Shown piece by piece: positions 49,926-62,713 of a stretch of DNA of 64,000 nt (the first letter of the stretch is position 1; every line of letters begins with the position of its first letter). Origin of the DNA: Fomitopsis serialis. Lineage: Eukaryota > Basidiomycota > Agaricomycetes > Polyporales > Fomitopsidaceae. A program made the position numbers and the translations under genes. The notes beneath the pieces are model-generated. The model was not told the DNA's origin. It saw only the letters and a program-made list of their open reading frames with translations, and searched no databases. Location: assembly GCF_022376445.1 (NCBI RefSeq), contig NW_025955117.1:1-64000 (forward strand), in the 5' to 3' direction.

Positions 49926-51165
49926 TCACGCGACGGGGGCGATATCTTGGGTCAACACATACCGTAGCGCACCTTCCCGCCTTCACTTCTCCACCGCCTC
50001 CTTCGCCTGGCTCATCGGGAGCTCCTGGACCCACGGCTTGACGCCCTTCTCCGCGGCGAGCTTCAGCATCGCGTTGCAGTCGTCCTTCGAGCCGATGTGC
50101 GACCCGCCCAGGAACGCCCGCTCAGCAGATCGAACGCGTGCATCTCCGGCAGCGGGTTGTTCGTGTCCGGCAGCCCGACGTTGATGAACTTGCCGTGCAC
50201 GTCCAGCATCGACATGTACGTCTTCAGCGGCCGGTCCGGCCGGAAGACGTCGATGGTCGAGATGAAGATATCCAGCTCGCCGAGGTACGGTTTGTAGAAG
50301 TCCTGTGTGGTGCGGGTGGATCAGAGGAAGGCGGCAGTCTCACGAAGACGACGTACATTGGAGTGTGTGCTGATGACGTGGGTGGCCCCCATCTTCTTTG
50401 CGTCCTCGAGCTTCGCTTCGCTGTGTGTGAAGGCGTACACCTCCGCGCCCATCGCAGCCGCAAACAACACGGCATAGTGCCCGAGGCCACCGATGCCCAT
50501 CACACCGACCTTCTTGCCGGGGCCACAGCCGTTTCTCCGCAGGGGCGAGTACACCGTCAGGCCGGCACAGAACATGGATGCCGCATCCTTGGACTCGATC
50601 GCCTCTGGGATGGCGAACACAAATAGCTGGTTTGCACGGATGGCCGTTGAGTAGCCGCCCTGCGCGAACACGCCGTCGGGGTAGTATGCGTTCTACGGAC
50701 AGTCTCAGCACGAGGACCGCGCATCAATCGCATCTTCACTCACGTAGGTGTCGATCATGCCGTCTGCGCAGTAGTTCTCGTTGTTGTTCTTGCAGCGCTT
50801 GCACTTGTAGCAGCTGCCGATCTGGGCGCCGACGCCGACGCGCTGGCCGACCTTGAACTCCTGCACGTTCGCGCCGACCTGCGTGACAATCCCGACGATC
50901 TCGTGCCCGACGACGAGCGGCAGCGTGCCCGTGCTGCCCCAGCCCTGGCTCAGGGTGTGCACGTCCGAGCCGCACACGCCGCAGTGCGTGATCGCGAGCT
51001 CGACGTCGTCGTCCTCGAAGGTTTTTGGCTGGTAATTCACCACGCTCAGCGTGCTCCATGCCGACGGGTCTGTCCAGCAAACGGTAAATAAGCAATATTC
51101 TCTGTGCCGACGAGTTAGGATCATCATTACGAACCGGTCAACGCGTAGCCCTTGAATTCAACCAT
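49926..51165 (-). CDS. Zinc/NADP-dependent alcohol dehydrogenase (ADH6/CAD-like)
   Basis: Cytosolic medium-chain dehydrogenase that reduces aldehydes with NADPH, of the cinnamyl-alcohol type. Exons 51165-51135, 51069-50744, 50692-50357 and 50302 to about 49926. Start MVEFKGYALTG. Catalytic zinc region HCGVCGSDVHTLSQGWG, GHEIVGIV; structural zinc cysteines CYKCKRCKNNNENYC; nucleotide-binding GIGGLGHYAV; later LDIFISTIDVF and GGSHIGSKDDC. The last exon breaks near 50119 (a G run), 49985 and 49962; correcting them gives an end RYVLTQDIAPVA, like the family end VRYR. In wood-decaying fungi such enzymes act on lignin-derived aldehydes; that role here is inference. Confidence 0.88.
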
Positions 51166-52123
51166 GATGCCGTCAAGTGGTGAGCTGTTGCAAGAGTCTG
51201 TCTCTGGGAATGTGGTCGTGCTCCCACAGGGGCTTTATATATAGGTTCACAGGATGTTGGGATGTGCCGTCTGCGCTCCGTCGGGATGGCACATCGGTCC
51301 GCCCGCGCGAATATTGACAGCGTTCACATCGCACACCACTGCAACGGCGCGCGGACCGTCCGGCAGCGGCATGGAGCAGCCGAGTCTAGTCAGAAAAAGC
51401 TGAGCGGAAGACAGTCAGACAACGCAGATATCCGCGATGACGACCATCCTGCGGGAGCCGTAAGTATGCCGCTCGCACATTCGTCGGACATCCAGCATAC
51501 TGTAGCATAGGAGGAGGACATAAGGCGATAACCGCTCACGGTGGCGCCGACCATGGGACCAGGGATGATCGCGTTTATTTCGGATAAATGATATGTACGT
51601 CAGCCCATGACGCCAACATCCATATGAACGATAAGGCACACCTGAAATCGAGTTCATGAAGTAGCGAGAATTAGGGAGACGAGCACGAGGAGCAACGATC
51701 GGTCGAGTCCGGGAGGTACAGAGGGTGGGCAATGCCCATCAAGGTACAGAAAATCTGTATCGAGTAGAAGCTCGGATCACCAGTGAAGAACTACACGCAA
51801 CGATATATACGACAAGCGATCCAGAGCACAACTATACTTGTGTACACTACAATAACAAATACTATACATCCAGGGAAACATGACAAGGGCATCGAGGGTC
51901 ATCATGTCCGTCGTATATCGATAACAATGCTGAGGTGGCGCAGGGAGCATGACTGGTATAAATACAAGCAAGGGAAGGCAGTGACCTGAGAGACCGCTTT
52001 AGATTCTCAGGTGCACGGCAGATGAGGAAAACGTACCAAAGCACAGTAAAACTCATCCTTAAAGGGTGAGCATCAGATGCAATGCAAGTGTTTCGCAATG
52101 CAGCGGAAGGGCTAACGAAGCAC
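51166..52123. other. Intergenic upstream of the alcohol dehydrogenase
   Basis: About 0.96 kb. A TATATATA-like stretch lies close upstream of the dehydrogenase start (51236-51243) and could act as its TATA element. Nothing else recognised. Confidence 0.45.
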
Positions 52124-52932
52124 CTAGAATTCCAACGCCTCCTTAAACTTCGTCCCACTCTCGAACTTGCGCATGGACCGTATGCTAACCGCATCGGATA
52201 CCTGGCGCTGAGGAGAACTCGCCGCCGTCTGCACGCTGAAGCGTCCTTCCCGGGTCTCCTTGGGTGTGGGTGGACCATTGGAGTGCTCGGTAGATGTCGG
52301 CGATGGCGACGAGACGAAGGGATCGCTGTAGCGCGTGGCCGGATGTTCCGAGTGCTCCGGAGCTTGGAGCTCAACAGAGTCTGCGCTCGCGTCCTCGTCG
52401 CGCCTCGGTAGGTGCGTGTCGACGTGGAGAGGCGACGGGTCTCGCTGGTGTACCTGCTGCTCGCGTTGTGGGTTGTAGGATGGCAGCTCGTCCCGTGCGT
52501 CCCACTCGTCACCGTCCTCGCCGCTCGCCCGCACCCATCCCTCCGATCTCCGCCTCCCGAACACGCGTGTCAGTCTGGAGAGCCATGACGGGGCGTGGAA
52601 GGCACTGCTAGGCGAGTCCGAACGTGCTTGCTTCCTCTGCAGTCGTCGTGCACGCCGAAGTTGGCGCTCGTAAGGCGTAGGGTTGTACCTTTTGAGGAGG
52701 ATAAAGACGAGCACGGAGCAGACAAGAACGACAACCCCGAGGGAGACGACCAGCGCGATGAACGCCACGGGCGAGCCATTGATCTCAGGGACCTCCGTTG
52801 CCCCTCTGATTTTGGTTTCTTGCTGCGAATAGGAATCCGAATGCGTCAGATTCTCATCATTCACTCATACGCATGACTGGGACTCACAGGAGCTGATGGA
52901 TCTGTGACCGTTACTTGTCGTATAGAAGGCAT
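52124..52932 (-). CDS. Single-pass membrane protein, fungal conserved, function unknown
   Basis: Exons 52932-52888 and 52822-52124, joined by a 65-nt intron. The short lead MPSIRQVTVTDPSAP is followed by ATEVPEINGSPV and one strong membrane segment, AFIALVVSLGVVVLVCSVLV. After a basic stop-transfer patch (RRARRLQRKQAR) comes a Pro/Ser-rich cytosolic tail of about 170 residues, with motifs DELPSYNP and SDPFVSSPSP and the end RKFESGTKFKEALEF. The outer part is too short to be a receptor. Organisation resembles small basidiomycete signal-anchor proteins. No function can be given. Confidence 0.7.
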
Positions 52933-53677
52933 CGTAATGGTCGTGAGGCTCGAGTTAAGATATGCAAAAGACTGAAGAGTATTATCGTACAGTGGGAGGT
53001 ATACAGATGGCACTGGTGAGGAGGATTGGCGCCCGAAGGTTGCGGCAGCGTAGCGCCCAAAGGTGGGGATGGGCCCGACCGGCCCGCCTGTGTCGCAACC
53101 AAAAGCAGCAACTTCCGGCAACCACACTCAGACTGCCAGCGTCGCCTTACTAGTTAGTACAGTATACGACCACCCTCTTCTCACTGAACAAGGTCGTATT
53201 TAGGGTCTGCCTCAGGGAGAGTAGCATGGCACCTCTACACTGACGGTTGATTTATCGCTAGAACCCTCCAAAATCGCAACCACATTCCGCCGTCCAGTTG
53301 TGCATGTAGGCGACACCGCGTCTGCTCGATGTGCATGGCCCCAAACCCAAACTCCATGATCTAACAACTCACAGTGCACAGCCTGAGCCAGAATTACGTT
53401 ATTGCTGATCATGTATACCAAACCATGGTGTTGTCGCTTCGAAACTCCGGTGGACCCCAAGCTTCAACTCGCTCATGCGGCTCTGCGAAGACGGTGAAAT
53501 CGAAGCTAATGCTACAGTATATACAACGGCACGAAGGAAGATACATATAGGCCACAAGGTAAGTGTCCATAAACTCGTAACGTCGTGTCACCCGTTAATC
53601 TGCGTAACAAAATCGTGAAACAGCGTGGATACAGCCACGTCTAGTCCGCGCGAAGACGCCTCCGGCTCAGTCTTTTT
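52933..53677. other. Intergenic between membrane protein and HMG-box gene
   Basis: About 0.75 kb with no supported gene. Confidence 0.4.
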
Positions 53678-55428
53678 TTATCCCTGCGCGGCGACGTCCG
53701 CGTCGAAATTGAAGAACTCGTTGATGTCGAGGTTTCCAAAGGGCGACATGCTATAGTTACCTGGCTCGATGCCTAGCTCGGTCAGCCCCATCGTGTAAGA
53801 TTCGATGTCCGCCTGGATGCCGCTGTAGGTGTTCGCAGCGACGCTCGTCGGTCTCGGTCCTTGCCCCGCGTATGTGGACCCAACAGACTCGAAAGACGAG
53901 CGGCCCCCTCGGTGGTCGGCGGGACGTATGGCGCACGCGCGTTCACCGGGAACTCGGACGACCTCGGGGTGCGATCGAAGTCGACTTCGCCGACGGGCGT
54001 AGCAAGCGCGCCGGCGGGGACGAATGCCTCGTTCGGCCACGACTGCATGGTATTGGGCGGTACGTACGTCTGCGTGGGCACGCGGGCTTCTGCGGGCGAC
54101 TCTGCTGTAGGATCCACCCCTGAGACGGTGACGGTAGGAACCGGCATAGTGTTCCACCCGGAGAGCGACGAAGTCACCATGGTGAGCGGAGATGGAAACG
54201 CGCCAGAAGCCGTCGCAGCCCTCCGCCGTCGCAGAAGGGGGCTTGTCGATGTGGGTACAGAGCTACTGACGGCCGATGTGGACGTTGGTGGACGTGCCAG
54301 TTGCGGGATCGCAATATCCTCATTCTAACCATGATGGTAAGTGATACCATTCCCGTCACTATGAAACGGTTACGCTTACCTTGATGTCAGAGGTATCGAA
54401 TGTAAACGCGTCTGGGGCGCTGTGTACCGACGACGTCGAAGGCGATGCAAACCCGGCGCTCGGGTCACTCGACCAGAGGTTGAACCCGGCATCCAGGGGC
54501 TCGATGGGCCACGCAAACGGACTGAGGTCGTATGGCGATAGAGAATCCGCGAACGACTCCATCTTCACACCCGTGGGCACACTCGGCCGTTGCCAGGCCG
54601 CGCTCGCCCCCGACAGGTATAGGAAGGCTGGAAATGGTCATGAAGCGGCGCTCCAGGTCGAGAAGGCATCGACACGGACCGCCCTCCGTGTCGCACGGAC
54701 GCCGTCGCGCTGTCGTCGTAGAACGGGGTACTGGGGGGCTCTGGGGACGGCGAAGAATAGCAAACGCTACCTGGGCTGGAAGCCGACGTGTAGTCGCTCG
54801 CGGACTCCGACTCGGAAGAGTGGCCTTCCGATCTGGTCGCGGTACGGCGCACAAGCGACTCGACCTGCTCACGCCTGGAGATCGCGACGGTCTCCTGCTG
54901 GCCGTCGCTCTGGCGTCTGCGTGGCTTGTACCTGTAGTGGGGGTGCTTCTCCGCATGGTCTAGACGCTCCTGCTCCGCCTTCTCCTTATACGGCGCCTTC
55001 TCCTGAACAGAGAGCGCCTTCCAGGCCTCGGCAGCTCTCTTGGAGAGCGTCTTTTCAGGTGTCGGTGGGTTGTTTCGGTTGGCCTGCGCGTGCTTGCGCG
55101 AGTACTCAGAGCGGAAGATGATGAAGGCATTCGGGGGTCGCGGGACCCACGATGGATCCCGCTCGCGGTTCCTCTGAGCTCGACGCTCGGAGGTGGCGCT
55201 CATATGCGAGTGAGTGCGATAATATGGTTGACGCTGCATGTCGGAGAGAGATGGAGATGCTGCGCGGGACGGTGAGGTATCTGGTCGTTGCAGGTGAGCA
55301 ACGAGTGACAATGAAGAAGAGAGGAGCGAAGCACCTCGAAGTTCGGTAGAGGAGTAAGTTGGCCACGCTTTAGAACCACTTGCTATGTTGGACATCCAGC
55401 CGAGGATTGTGGCCGGAGCGGAGGTCAT
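53678..55428 (-). CDS. HMG-box transcription regulator (MATA_HMG type)
   Basis: DNA-binding regulator. The first exon (55428-54381) holds the box: WVPRPPNAFIIFRSEYSRKH, then TLSKRAAEAWKALSVQEK and YKEKAEQERLDHAEKHPHY, ending in a basic KPRRR. The box type is that of ROX1/Prf1/MAT HMG proteins. Downstream is Ser-rich and acidic sequence with SYDP-like LSPYDLSPFAW, and DAFTFDTSDIK at the exon end. The second exon (54324-53678) is Thr/Pro-rich and ends FGNLDINEFFNFDADVAAQG, a possible activation segment. Frame breaks lie between 54590 and 54650 and at about 53905 (a G run on the coding strand). Whether it acts in mating or in other programmes cannot be told. Confidence 0.82.
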
Positions 55429-58261
55429 GTGTCAGAGTTGTGCGCAAGTACAAAGCGTGCAGGGGCCCGCGAGAGTGGCCAGAGGGAAATCGGCTATTCT
55501 GCGGCACCATCATGCTTTATAACAACCTTCCCCCGATATTCCGACTGGCGATGCTCCCCTTTCCCATTTGATACTTTGGACCGCCACTCCGACGGTAATT
55601 GTGCGTGCCCAGGTCACGGAAGGGGTTCGCGTCGCCGCCGGCGCCTGTGCCACTGGCGTGGGCGCCCAAGATTGCGATCTGTGCTCATCGTGTCTGATGA
55701 GATTGCGATCTGCGCGCCGCCGCACGCACACCACGAGGCTACCCAACGCGAAGTCCCGACCGACCCGCAAACCGCATGATGCTCAGCAACACGTCCCTCT
55801 CGGCGGACTCGCGCTCTGATGTGCGTGCTCGCCGTTATGTCCCGTGTCTCACTGCGGCCGCCGCACCTTGACCTAGGAGTGGGTCCAGCGTAAAATTGAA
55901 CCAAATTTCAATCTCAGAGACTCAGACTACCCCTTACTGATCGCCGCGGGGGTCCCGCGGCCAATTCTCTAGATTTCTTTTGGGCACCGTTGTATTTTGG
56001 ACAGGAGTGGTGGCAATCGCGGCCGCCCGCAGGCGGGGCGTGCGCGCATCGCACTCGGGTCTCCTGTGTGGCCTCCGCCGCACGACGTGGCGACCCGGCC
56101 TCGACCTACCGTACCTTCGCGGGTACGATCTCCCAGAAAAGGCTAGTGTGGACCGGACGCCACTCCCGTTCACCGTGGATTTCTCTAGGAACGAGTTCGG
56201 CTCTGCGGTGGCACATGTCTCATCCTGGACCCGCCGACCAACGGACCTTCAGAGGACAGTGGGCATTGGGCTGAGCATCCTCCATTGAGGAACTGTCGCC
56301 GCCACCAACCGCTGAAAGTCAAATTACGTAGAGGGAGCAACAGACGATGGTGATGTTTGCGGGGACGGCACATGTTAAGGTGAATCCCATGGCTAGACCC
56401 CGGCTAGTGAGCGAACACTGAACGTTAGTCATTAGGTTCTGATCAGCGAAGGTGGCATGCACAATCGCGGAAGTTATCGAATGCCAAGTTTACCGGTATA
56501 TACTGCCGCATCTGGCGTGTTTGCCCCAAGATTGCCGTCACCCACGACAGACCGACGGGGCCTCGTATGGCATCACGTTACTGGCTACATCCATGGCGAC
56601 AGAGGTACAGGAGTCTGAGGAGACAGGAGACAGGACAGCTATCAGCTTGTTATCAGAGTTGCGCTCTCGAACAGAGGGCACAGTGCCAGAGTACCTCACA
56701 TCGGGCCGGTCGAATACCGTTTCCAGACGAAGAAGGGGCTGACATCGCAGCGGCGAATACTGATTTGCGAGAGACGAGGAATTTCTTCGAGTTCCTACTA
56801 AGGATATGTGTTCACAGGGTCGTCTCGAAGCATCAGAGCACGGGTAGGTCTCCTGTCTCCTGATTTCCTTCGGAACCGAGGGCCAATCCGAGCATAGTGG
56901 CAGGATATGTCGATCGAGCAGGATCTTCGCGGGAGGTTTGGTTGCAAATAAGTGGGAGCAATGTCATTTGCCTTTTGCGAGGCGACATTGTCAACTGGAC
57001 AGCACGGGAAGCCGAATTTGCTTCGGCGGGGGACAGCGCCCCAGCGTGCCTCTTTAGATAGCAGGGCGCGAATCCTCCTGTCATAACAATTCTAGACCCC
57101 AATATCACTCCATCAAATCTCCTACGGGTACACTCGCAGAGAACCGAACCGTTACTTTGGGACGGTAATTCCGCCGTGATAAGTAATACTGCTGCGAGGC
57201 CGAGACTGCAACTCAGTGGCACAGCACACATACGGGCTGCCACCGGTGGGTGCAAGTCAACCCAGGCGATGCACAGCGCCAGATCCGCCGAGGCCACCGC
57301 ACCATTGTTCAACACATGGACGTCTGGCAGCACTGCTGCCATATGCCTGCTATCCCTCATTCGCTGTAGCGGGGGGTCCCTTCTCTCGCTTGCGTCAGTC
57401 TAGCTTTGGAGTGCCCAATCGATTCAGACTGACCATGTCTTCAAGCTGAAGTAGTAAGTTAGTATATGAAGCAGAGGTTAAAGGTCACATCGCCAGACTC
57501 TGAGAGCACTCGGTGTTGTAGTTGTCATATCAGAGTGCGGTACAATGTTGCATAGCAGCGTACTGACATCATGATGGTACCCGCGATTCGAGCGGACACG
57601 CATCGAACTGGTGGGAAGACCCGATGTCTGGGACAGGTCGCCGCTTCTGTTCGCGGGAACACGCGATCCAGCGCAGCGTCGTCGGAATTCGCGAGGCAAA
57701 GATCAATAGGGTGGCCCCTAGAACGGGCGGCGACCATTGGACGGCGAGCGCCACGCAAACAAAGCATGGCTTACTCAAGAGGCACAAAGGACTCGTGCGC
57801 ACGGCTCGCCAGCTCCCTCGAGTCACGTAATTCTCCGGCGATCTCGCAGGGATCTGATGCCCCTGTCCGCCAAAGCCCTGCTAAGGCTCGAGCATCGCGG
57901 ATGCTGATTCGGGTAGCTGTGATCTGCAGGAAAACATCGGTCAGAGATCGGTGATGCTTTCCGGTCTCTTAGTAGCGAGGTGTTGACGAGGTGCTCGTGA
58001 AGGTCATATTGCACCCCGGAGTGAGGTGACAGGTCTCACCCATGGTCGTGCCACCAGTGCTAGCGGTGCCGCCACTGACGACGCCCAGACCAACGGATGG
58101 TTCGTATACGGCCGCCGAAGGTTGTTACTCGGACTCGACCGTCGACGCCCTCATGGGGCGCATCGGAGAAGAAGATAGAGTTCCAACAGGATCTCGCCAC
58201 TGGAGATTTGATGGACGCATGTTCAATTGGGCTAGAACATCAAAGTCCACGTGTGATACCG
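55429..58261. other. 2.8-kb stretch without a clear gene
   Basis: Several open frames exist on both strands, some with hydrophobic runs (minus 56833-57360; minus 57569-57826), but none gives family motifs or a spliced gene that I can defend. It could hold a fast-evolving or decayed gene, or only regulatory DNA of the HMG-box gene, which starts at its left edge. Confidence 0.4.
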
Positions 58262-58879
58262 CTACGGACACCACGGACACCGGTATGCGCAAGGCGAAGT
58301 ACACGATGAAGCGAAATGTTCGAACGTCCATGAACACATTGTGGAGTCCAAAGAGCGTTCACATCGCAGGCGCCATCTACCGCGCGATAGCCTTGTCAGT
58401 ACTTGAAGTCGCGTCGAAGGATCAGCGTACCACGAATTGTTATTCGGCGCCTGTGCCAACCCGCACGACGAGGCGTCCAGCTGAACGGCAGTGGCATTGA
58501 TCCTTCCCAGGAACTCCGCCTGGCCGTTCGTCAACGTGTTCATCGCCTCTAGCGCGATATTGAAGCCGGTGGCGGCGTAGTCGATGGCAAGGACGTTGAC
58601 GGTGTACGACTCGAAGGAGAGTTGCCAACAAGTACCGCACTCTGCTGAGCCCCAGCCCGTCACGACTGCAGCCCCTCCGATATCCGGGAAGCCGGGAAGA
58701 GTGCCGAAGGTCGTATAGCCGTATTGCTCCAGGCCGTTAACTCCGTCGGAGCAGGCGACGGTGTTCAGCGACCCGGATGAGTTATCATACAACTGATCGT
58801 ACGACACAGACACTGTCGTTTGACCGAGGACGGCTGAAGCGCAGAGGGCAAAGACAGTGCCGACGCGGAGGAGCTGCAT
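58262..58879 (-). CDS. Cerato-platanin family secreted protein
   Basis: Small secreted protein of the cell wall and medium; binds chitin oligomers, loosens cellulose, and can be sensed by plants. A signal peptide (MQLLRVGTVFALCASAVLG) is followed by the domain: VSVSYDQLYDNSSGSLNTVA, CSDGVNGL, FGTLPGFPDIGG, CGTCWQLSF, VNVLAIDYAATGFNIALEAM, NTLTNGQA, and the usual last motif SSCGL at about residue 141. All four cysteines are present. The frame then runs on for about 64 residues where family members stop at CGL. A lost base at the stop or a real extension are both possible. No intron seen. Confidence 0.88.
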   Translation of the reverse strand: MQLLRVGTVFALCASAVLGQTTVSVSYDQLYDNSSGSLNTVACSDGVNGLEQYGYTTFGTLPGFPDIGGAAVVTGWGSAECGTCWQLSFESYTVNVLAIDYAATGFNIALEAMNTLTNGQAEFLGRINATAVQLDASSCGLAQAPNNNSWYADPSTRLQVLTRLSRGRWRLRCERSLDSTMCSWTFEHFASSCTSPCAYRCPWCP

Positions 58880-59977
58880 GATGGAACACGAGAGCGACTG
58901 GTGCATCGGGAGTGCACTGAGGATCAAGATGCCTCGCGCAACGCATTTAAACGTATTTCGAGAGGTGACCGTGACCACGTACGCCTCGACAGCATCCGAG
59001 CCAAATAACGGCACAAGGTCTTCGACGGTCAACCACTGGTGGCAGGACGAACCTTTTCGGCGGCAGGACGATACCTCATGGCGCCGCTCCATGAGACTTT
59101 ACGCCAGAAATAGAGCCGATTCCATCCCAGGACGGGCAGCCTTGCCGGTAAGCAAGAAGATTAATGCCATGAAGAGTAGAAATGGCGGTCAGCGACAGCT
59201 ACCTTGATGGGGGGGCCCATGCAACCCGACAGCCGATGCTCTAGCGACGAAAGCTCTGGCAGCGAACGCAAGAGACTAATCAATCTAGGCCAGCGAAGTG
59301 AGGGACTCTGGGCAAGAAGTATGAGGTCTGTCGACTTGTGTGAGAAGAATCCGCACTCACGCCGCGAACGAAGCCTGAATGCACGCTCAACACCTGCTGA
59401 TACGGCACGAGGACTGCTCTTCCTGTCCGATTTTGAAGTACAATTGCATCCATATCCACAGTGGTTTCCCATCGTCCTATCCCTGTTCTTGATTGACATC
59501 GTACTTACGTCCACAGCCCGATAGGGAGCTCGGCATCCAGTGCAATCGATCTGGGCATGGGAGTGCTTGAGTCGGTTCGGATGTAACGGAAATCTGATGC
59601 TGTCGCCGAGCAAAGTATACAATCCGAATAGACACAGCGGGGTAATACAGCATAAGCTTTTGCATTGAGATCGTCGTATATGTCAAGGGCGACCCAGCGC
59701 GCCCAAGTCGATCGAGTCGCTGCCTATGGTCGCGGGAAGACCGATCGTCCCATGCCGCGTGACAGTCACATTGCATCACACACCGTAACACAAGTGACCG
59801 CACCCAGGTCGTTAGTTAGGCGCTCTATTCTCGCGCTCGCGTCGACGCTGCAGTCTGGCTCCAGTTCACCGTACTGCACAGTGAGCAAAGGTCGTTCTCT
59901 GTCTAGCTTGGCATCCAATCATCTGCACTGCTCTACTTGTATCTGTAAGACGAACGGACACACGAGACTCGAACGCG
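58880..59977. other. Intergenic, divergent upstream region of cerato-platanin and PFS2
   Basis: About 1.1 kb between two divergent starts, with no supported gene. Confidence 0.4.
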
Positions 59978-62018
59978 ATGTCTGTCGCAACGGACTTGCC
60001 TGTCCTGCTTCCGCGCAAGGTGCTACCTCGGACAGAACTACTACCACGAGAATGGTCATCAAAAGCAGACCTCTCAATAACAAATCCACCACCTCCTGAC
60101 GATGCAAGAACACACGACCAGGAGATGGCTATGGCGAGACAGCTCATGGACGGCAAGACTGCCAAGAAGGTCAGACCGAGGAGAACAGTTGACTACGGCG
60201 GTCCCCTGGGACGATGGGCATTGGTGAGCTTGTCTTATAATAAGCTTTACTGGATCTTTGCTCATACTCCCCCAGCTACGGAAGTCGCGGCCCAACTCGA
60301 CATATGTACCATATCTGAGGCCCGCACCTCCGTATATCATTGATGTACGACTAAACACTGGCCAATATATTTTATTCGGGCTGAATGAACATCAACATAC
60401 AGTTGCTGCCACCAAAAGCTTACCCGGACAACCCTTCAACATCACTCTGTACTAAGTTTGTGCACACGTCCACCAACAAGCTCAGATGTCCGGTCAATTG
60501 TGTTACGGTTCGTCTTCCGCAGGCGCTCTTACTCCTTGCTCTGACCCAAAGACAATTGCAGTGGACCCCTGAGGGCCGCCGGGTGCTGACAGGTTCCACG
60601 AGTGGAGAGTTCACGCTCTGGAATGGCCTGACGTTCAACTTCGAGACCATCCTACAAGCGCATGACAGCGCAGTGCGGGCCATGGAGTTCACGCACTCCG
60701 GTGCCTACCTGGCGTCGGCGGACCAGAGCGGCATCATCAAGTACTTTCAGCCGAACATGAACAACTTGACCGCGTGGACGGGGCACCGCGAAGCGATCCG
60801 TGGGCTGACTTTCAGCCCCGACGACAGTCGATTCGCGACGGCGAGCGACGATTCGACGGTCAGAATCTGGTCGTTCGAGGAAAGCCGCGAAGAGCGCGTC
60901 TTGACAGGTGAATACATACGCGTAACTGAAGAGCATGCTTCAATGGGCTAAATTCACCCTAGGGCACGGTTGGGATGTCAAATGCGTCGAATGGCATCAA
61001 TCAAAGGGGCTCCTCGTCTCTGGAAGCAAGGACAACATGATCAAATTCTGGGATCCCAGGACAGGGACTTGTCTGTCGACGCTGTGAGTGCTATCTTCCC
61101 TTATCGAGTTATATTGCTGTACTCACTCCGACGTGCAGACACTACCACAAAAACACAGTCCAAGCCCTTTCGTGGTCTCCGAACGGGAACATGGTCGCAA
61201 GCGCGTCCAGAGACCAGACCGTGCGCGTGTTTGACATCCGGGCGATGAAGGAATTCCGGGTGCTGAAGGGGCACAAAAAGGAAGTCTGCTGTACGTCCCT
61301 TTCCCTTTCCCGGCGCCCGCACCAGCCCGTGCGGCCCCCGAGTTATCTTCGCTCACCAAATCATTTTGCAGCTGTCGCCTGGCACCCCGTGCACCCAATC
61401 CTGGTCACCGGTGGATCGGAGGGCGCGATCTTGCACTGGGACCTCTCCTCCTCCACCGACACGCTCGCGCAGTCCCCGTCGCAGCCGCCCGGCGCCCGTG
61501 CGACGCTCTCGCAGGCACACGACTCCAACGTCTGGTCGCTCGCCTTCCACCCGCTCGGGCACCTCATGGTCAGCGCGTCCAACGACCACACGACGCGCTT
61601 CTGGTGCCGCGAGCGCCCCGGCGACGCGACGTCCGTCTTCTCCGGCGGCGGGCAGAAGCCCCCCGAGGTCACGGACACCGCCGGGCAGGACGACGAGGAC
61701 GAGAGCATGGTCCCCGGCTTCGGCTTCACGGGCGCGGGCGGCGGCCAGTGGTGGGGCAAGGAGGAGGACGGGGACACCTCGATGCAGCAGCACCCGGGCT
61801 TGCCGGACGCGTACCCCCGGCGGGGCGGCCAGGTCCAGGATGGCGGCGACGACTACATCCCAGGGTTCGGCGCGTCGGATGGGCCGGGGACGGTCACGGG
61901 CCGTCAGAACGGACCACTCCCCGCTCAGGAGGAGCTGTATCCTGGACCAGGAGATGGGGATGATTCATTCAAACGAGGCGGCCGCAATCGCTGGGGGCCT
62001 AGACGCGGGCGTCACTGA
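59978..62018 (+). CDS. PFS2: Polyadenylation factor subunit 2 (Pfs2/WDR33)
   Basis: WD40 scaffold of the cleavage and polyadenylation factor in the nucleus, helping to read the poly(A) signal. Seven exons (59978-60223, 60276-60344, 60403-60507, 60562-60907, 60963-61083, 61139-61290, 61372-62018) give 561 residues without a break. N-terminal family region [19 protein letters not shown] and [15 protein letters not shown]. Then about seven WD repeats: [63 protein letters not shown] and [12 protein letters not shown] Gly/Asp-rich tail ends in [14 protein letters not shown]. Matches the yeast and animal proteins in order and spacing. Confidence 0.94.
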
Positions 62019-62713
62019 AGCTGACCCTCGTACTAACGGCTTTCCATGTACTCGATGACCGTCACGCATTGCGAGGATGTATCACGATCGTGAGGGATCA
62101 TCACACAGAAGCACGAAAAGGTTGAAGGTCGTGAATTCGTGTCATCTTTATCGGGTGTAGACTACGGTTACTGGCGACACTATGCAGCAGACGAAATATG
62201 TACAGTACATCGTCGCCCTAAAGCGTCGAAGGGTGCTGCAGTATGTATGGTAGAATGTGTCCGTTCGTAAGGGAAATTAACAACGCTGCCCTAAAGGGGC
62301 CGGAACCAACGGGCGGGGTACGACACGCCCGTGAACACGCGTATGTAGTAGGTCCACCGTGGTACCGTATGCATCGTCTGCGGAATTTTCTAGCTGGAAC
62401 GCTCCTCGGACTCAATATCATACACACGCAGGCGGAGACGTAAAAAGTCGTGGATCGTGGATCGTCATGCAGGAGCCGCGCGCGCGGGCACTAACTGCTC
62501 GCGGGCACGGCACGGGGTACAGGATGTCGGGGGGAGTACGTTCATGTATGGATGGGATGGATTGGGAAGGGTGGTGATGATAGACTGGATGTGTGGAGGG
62601 GGAGGCCATATATGCAAGGAAATAATGATAAACTGAGACAAGAGACAAAGACGAGACGAGATCGACGACCTGATAGGGCGATGTGGCGGGGATAGTGGAG
62701 ATGCTGATTGCCA
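62019..62713. other. Gap between convergent PFS2 and PP1-targeting genes
   Basis: About 0.7 kb of shared 3' flank. No gene recognised. Confidence 0.4.

Noticed and set aside
56833..57360. 175-codon minus-strand hydrophobic frame
   Set aside because: Hydrophobic runs suggest a membrane protein, but no family motif or neighbouring exon supports it.
57571..57954. 127-codon plus-strand frame
   Set aside because: Arg/Ser-rich with no motif and overlapped by equally open minus-strand frames.
58042..58500. 152-codon plus-strand frame overlapping cerato-platanin
   Set aside because: Mostly antisense to the cerato-platanin frame and without features.
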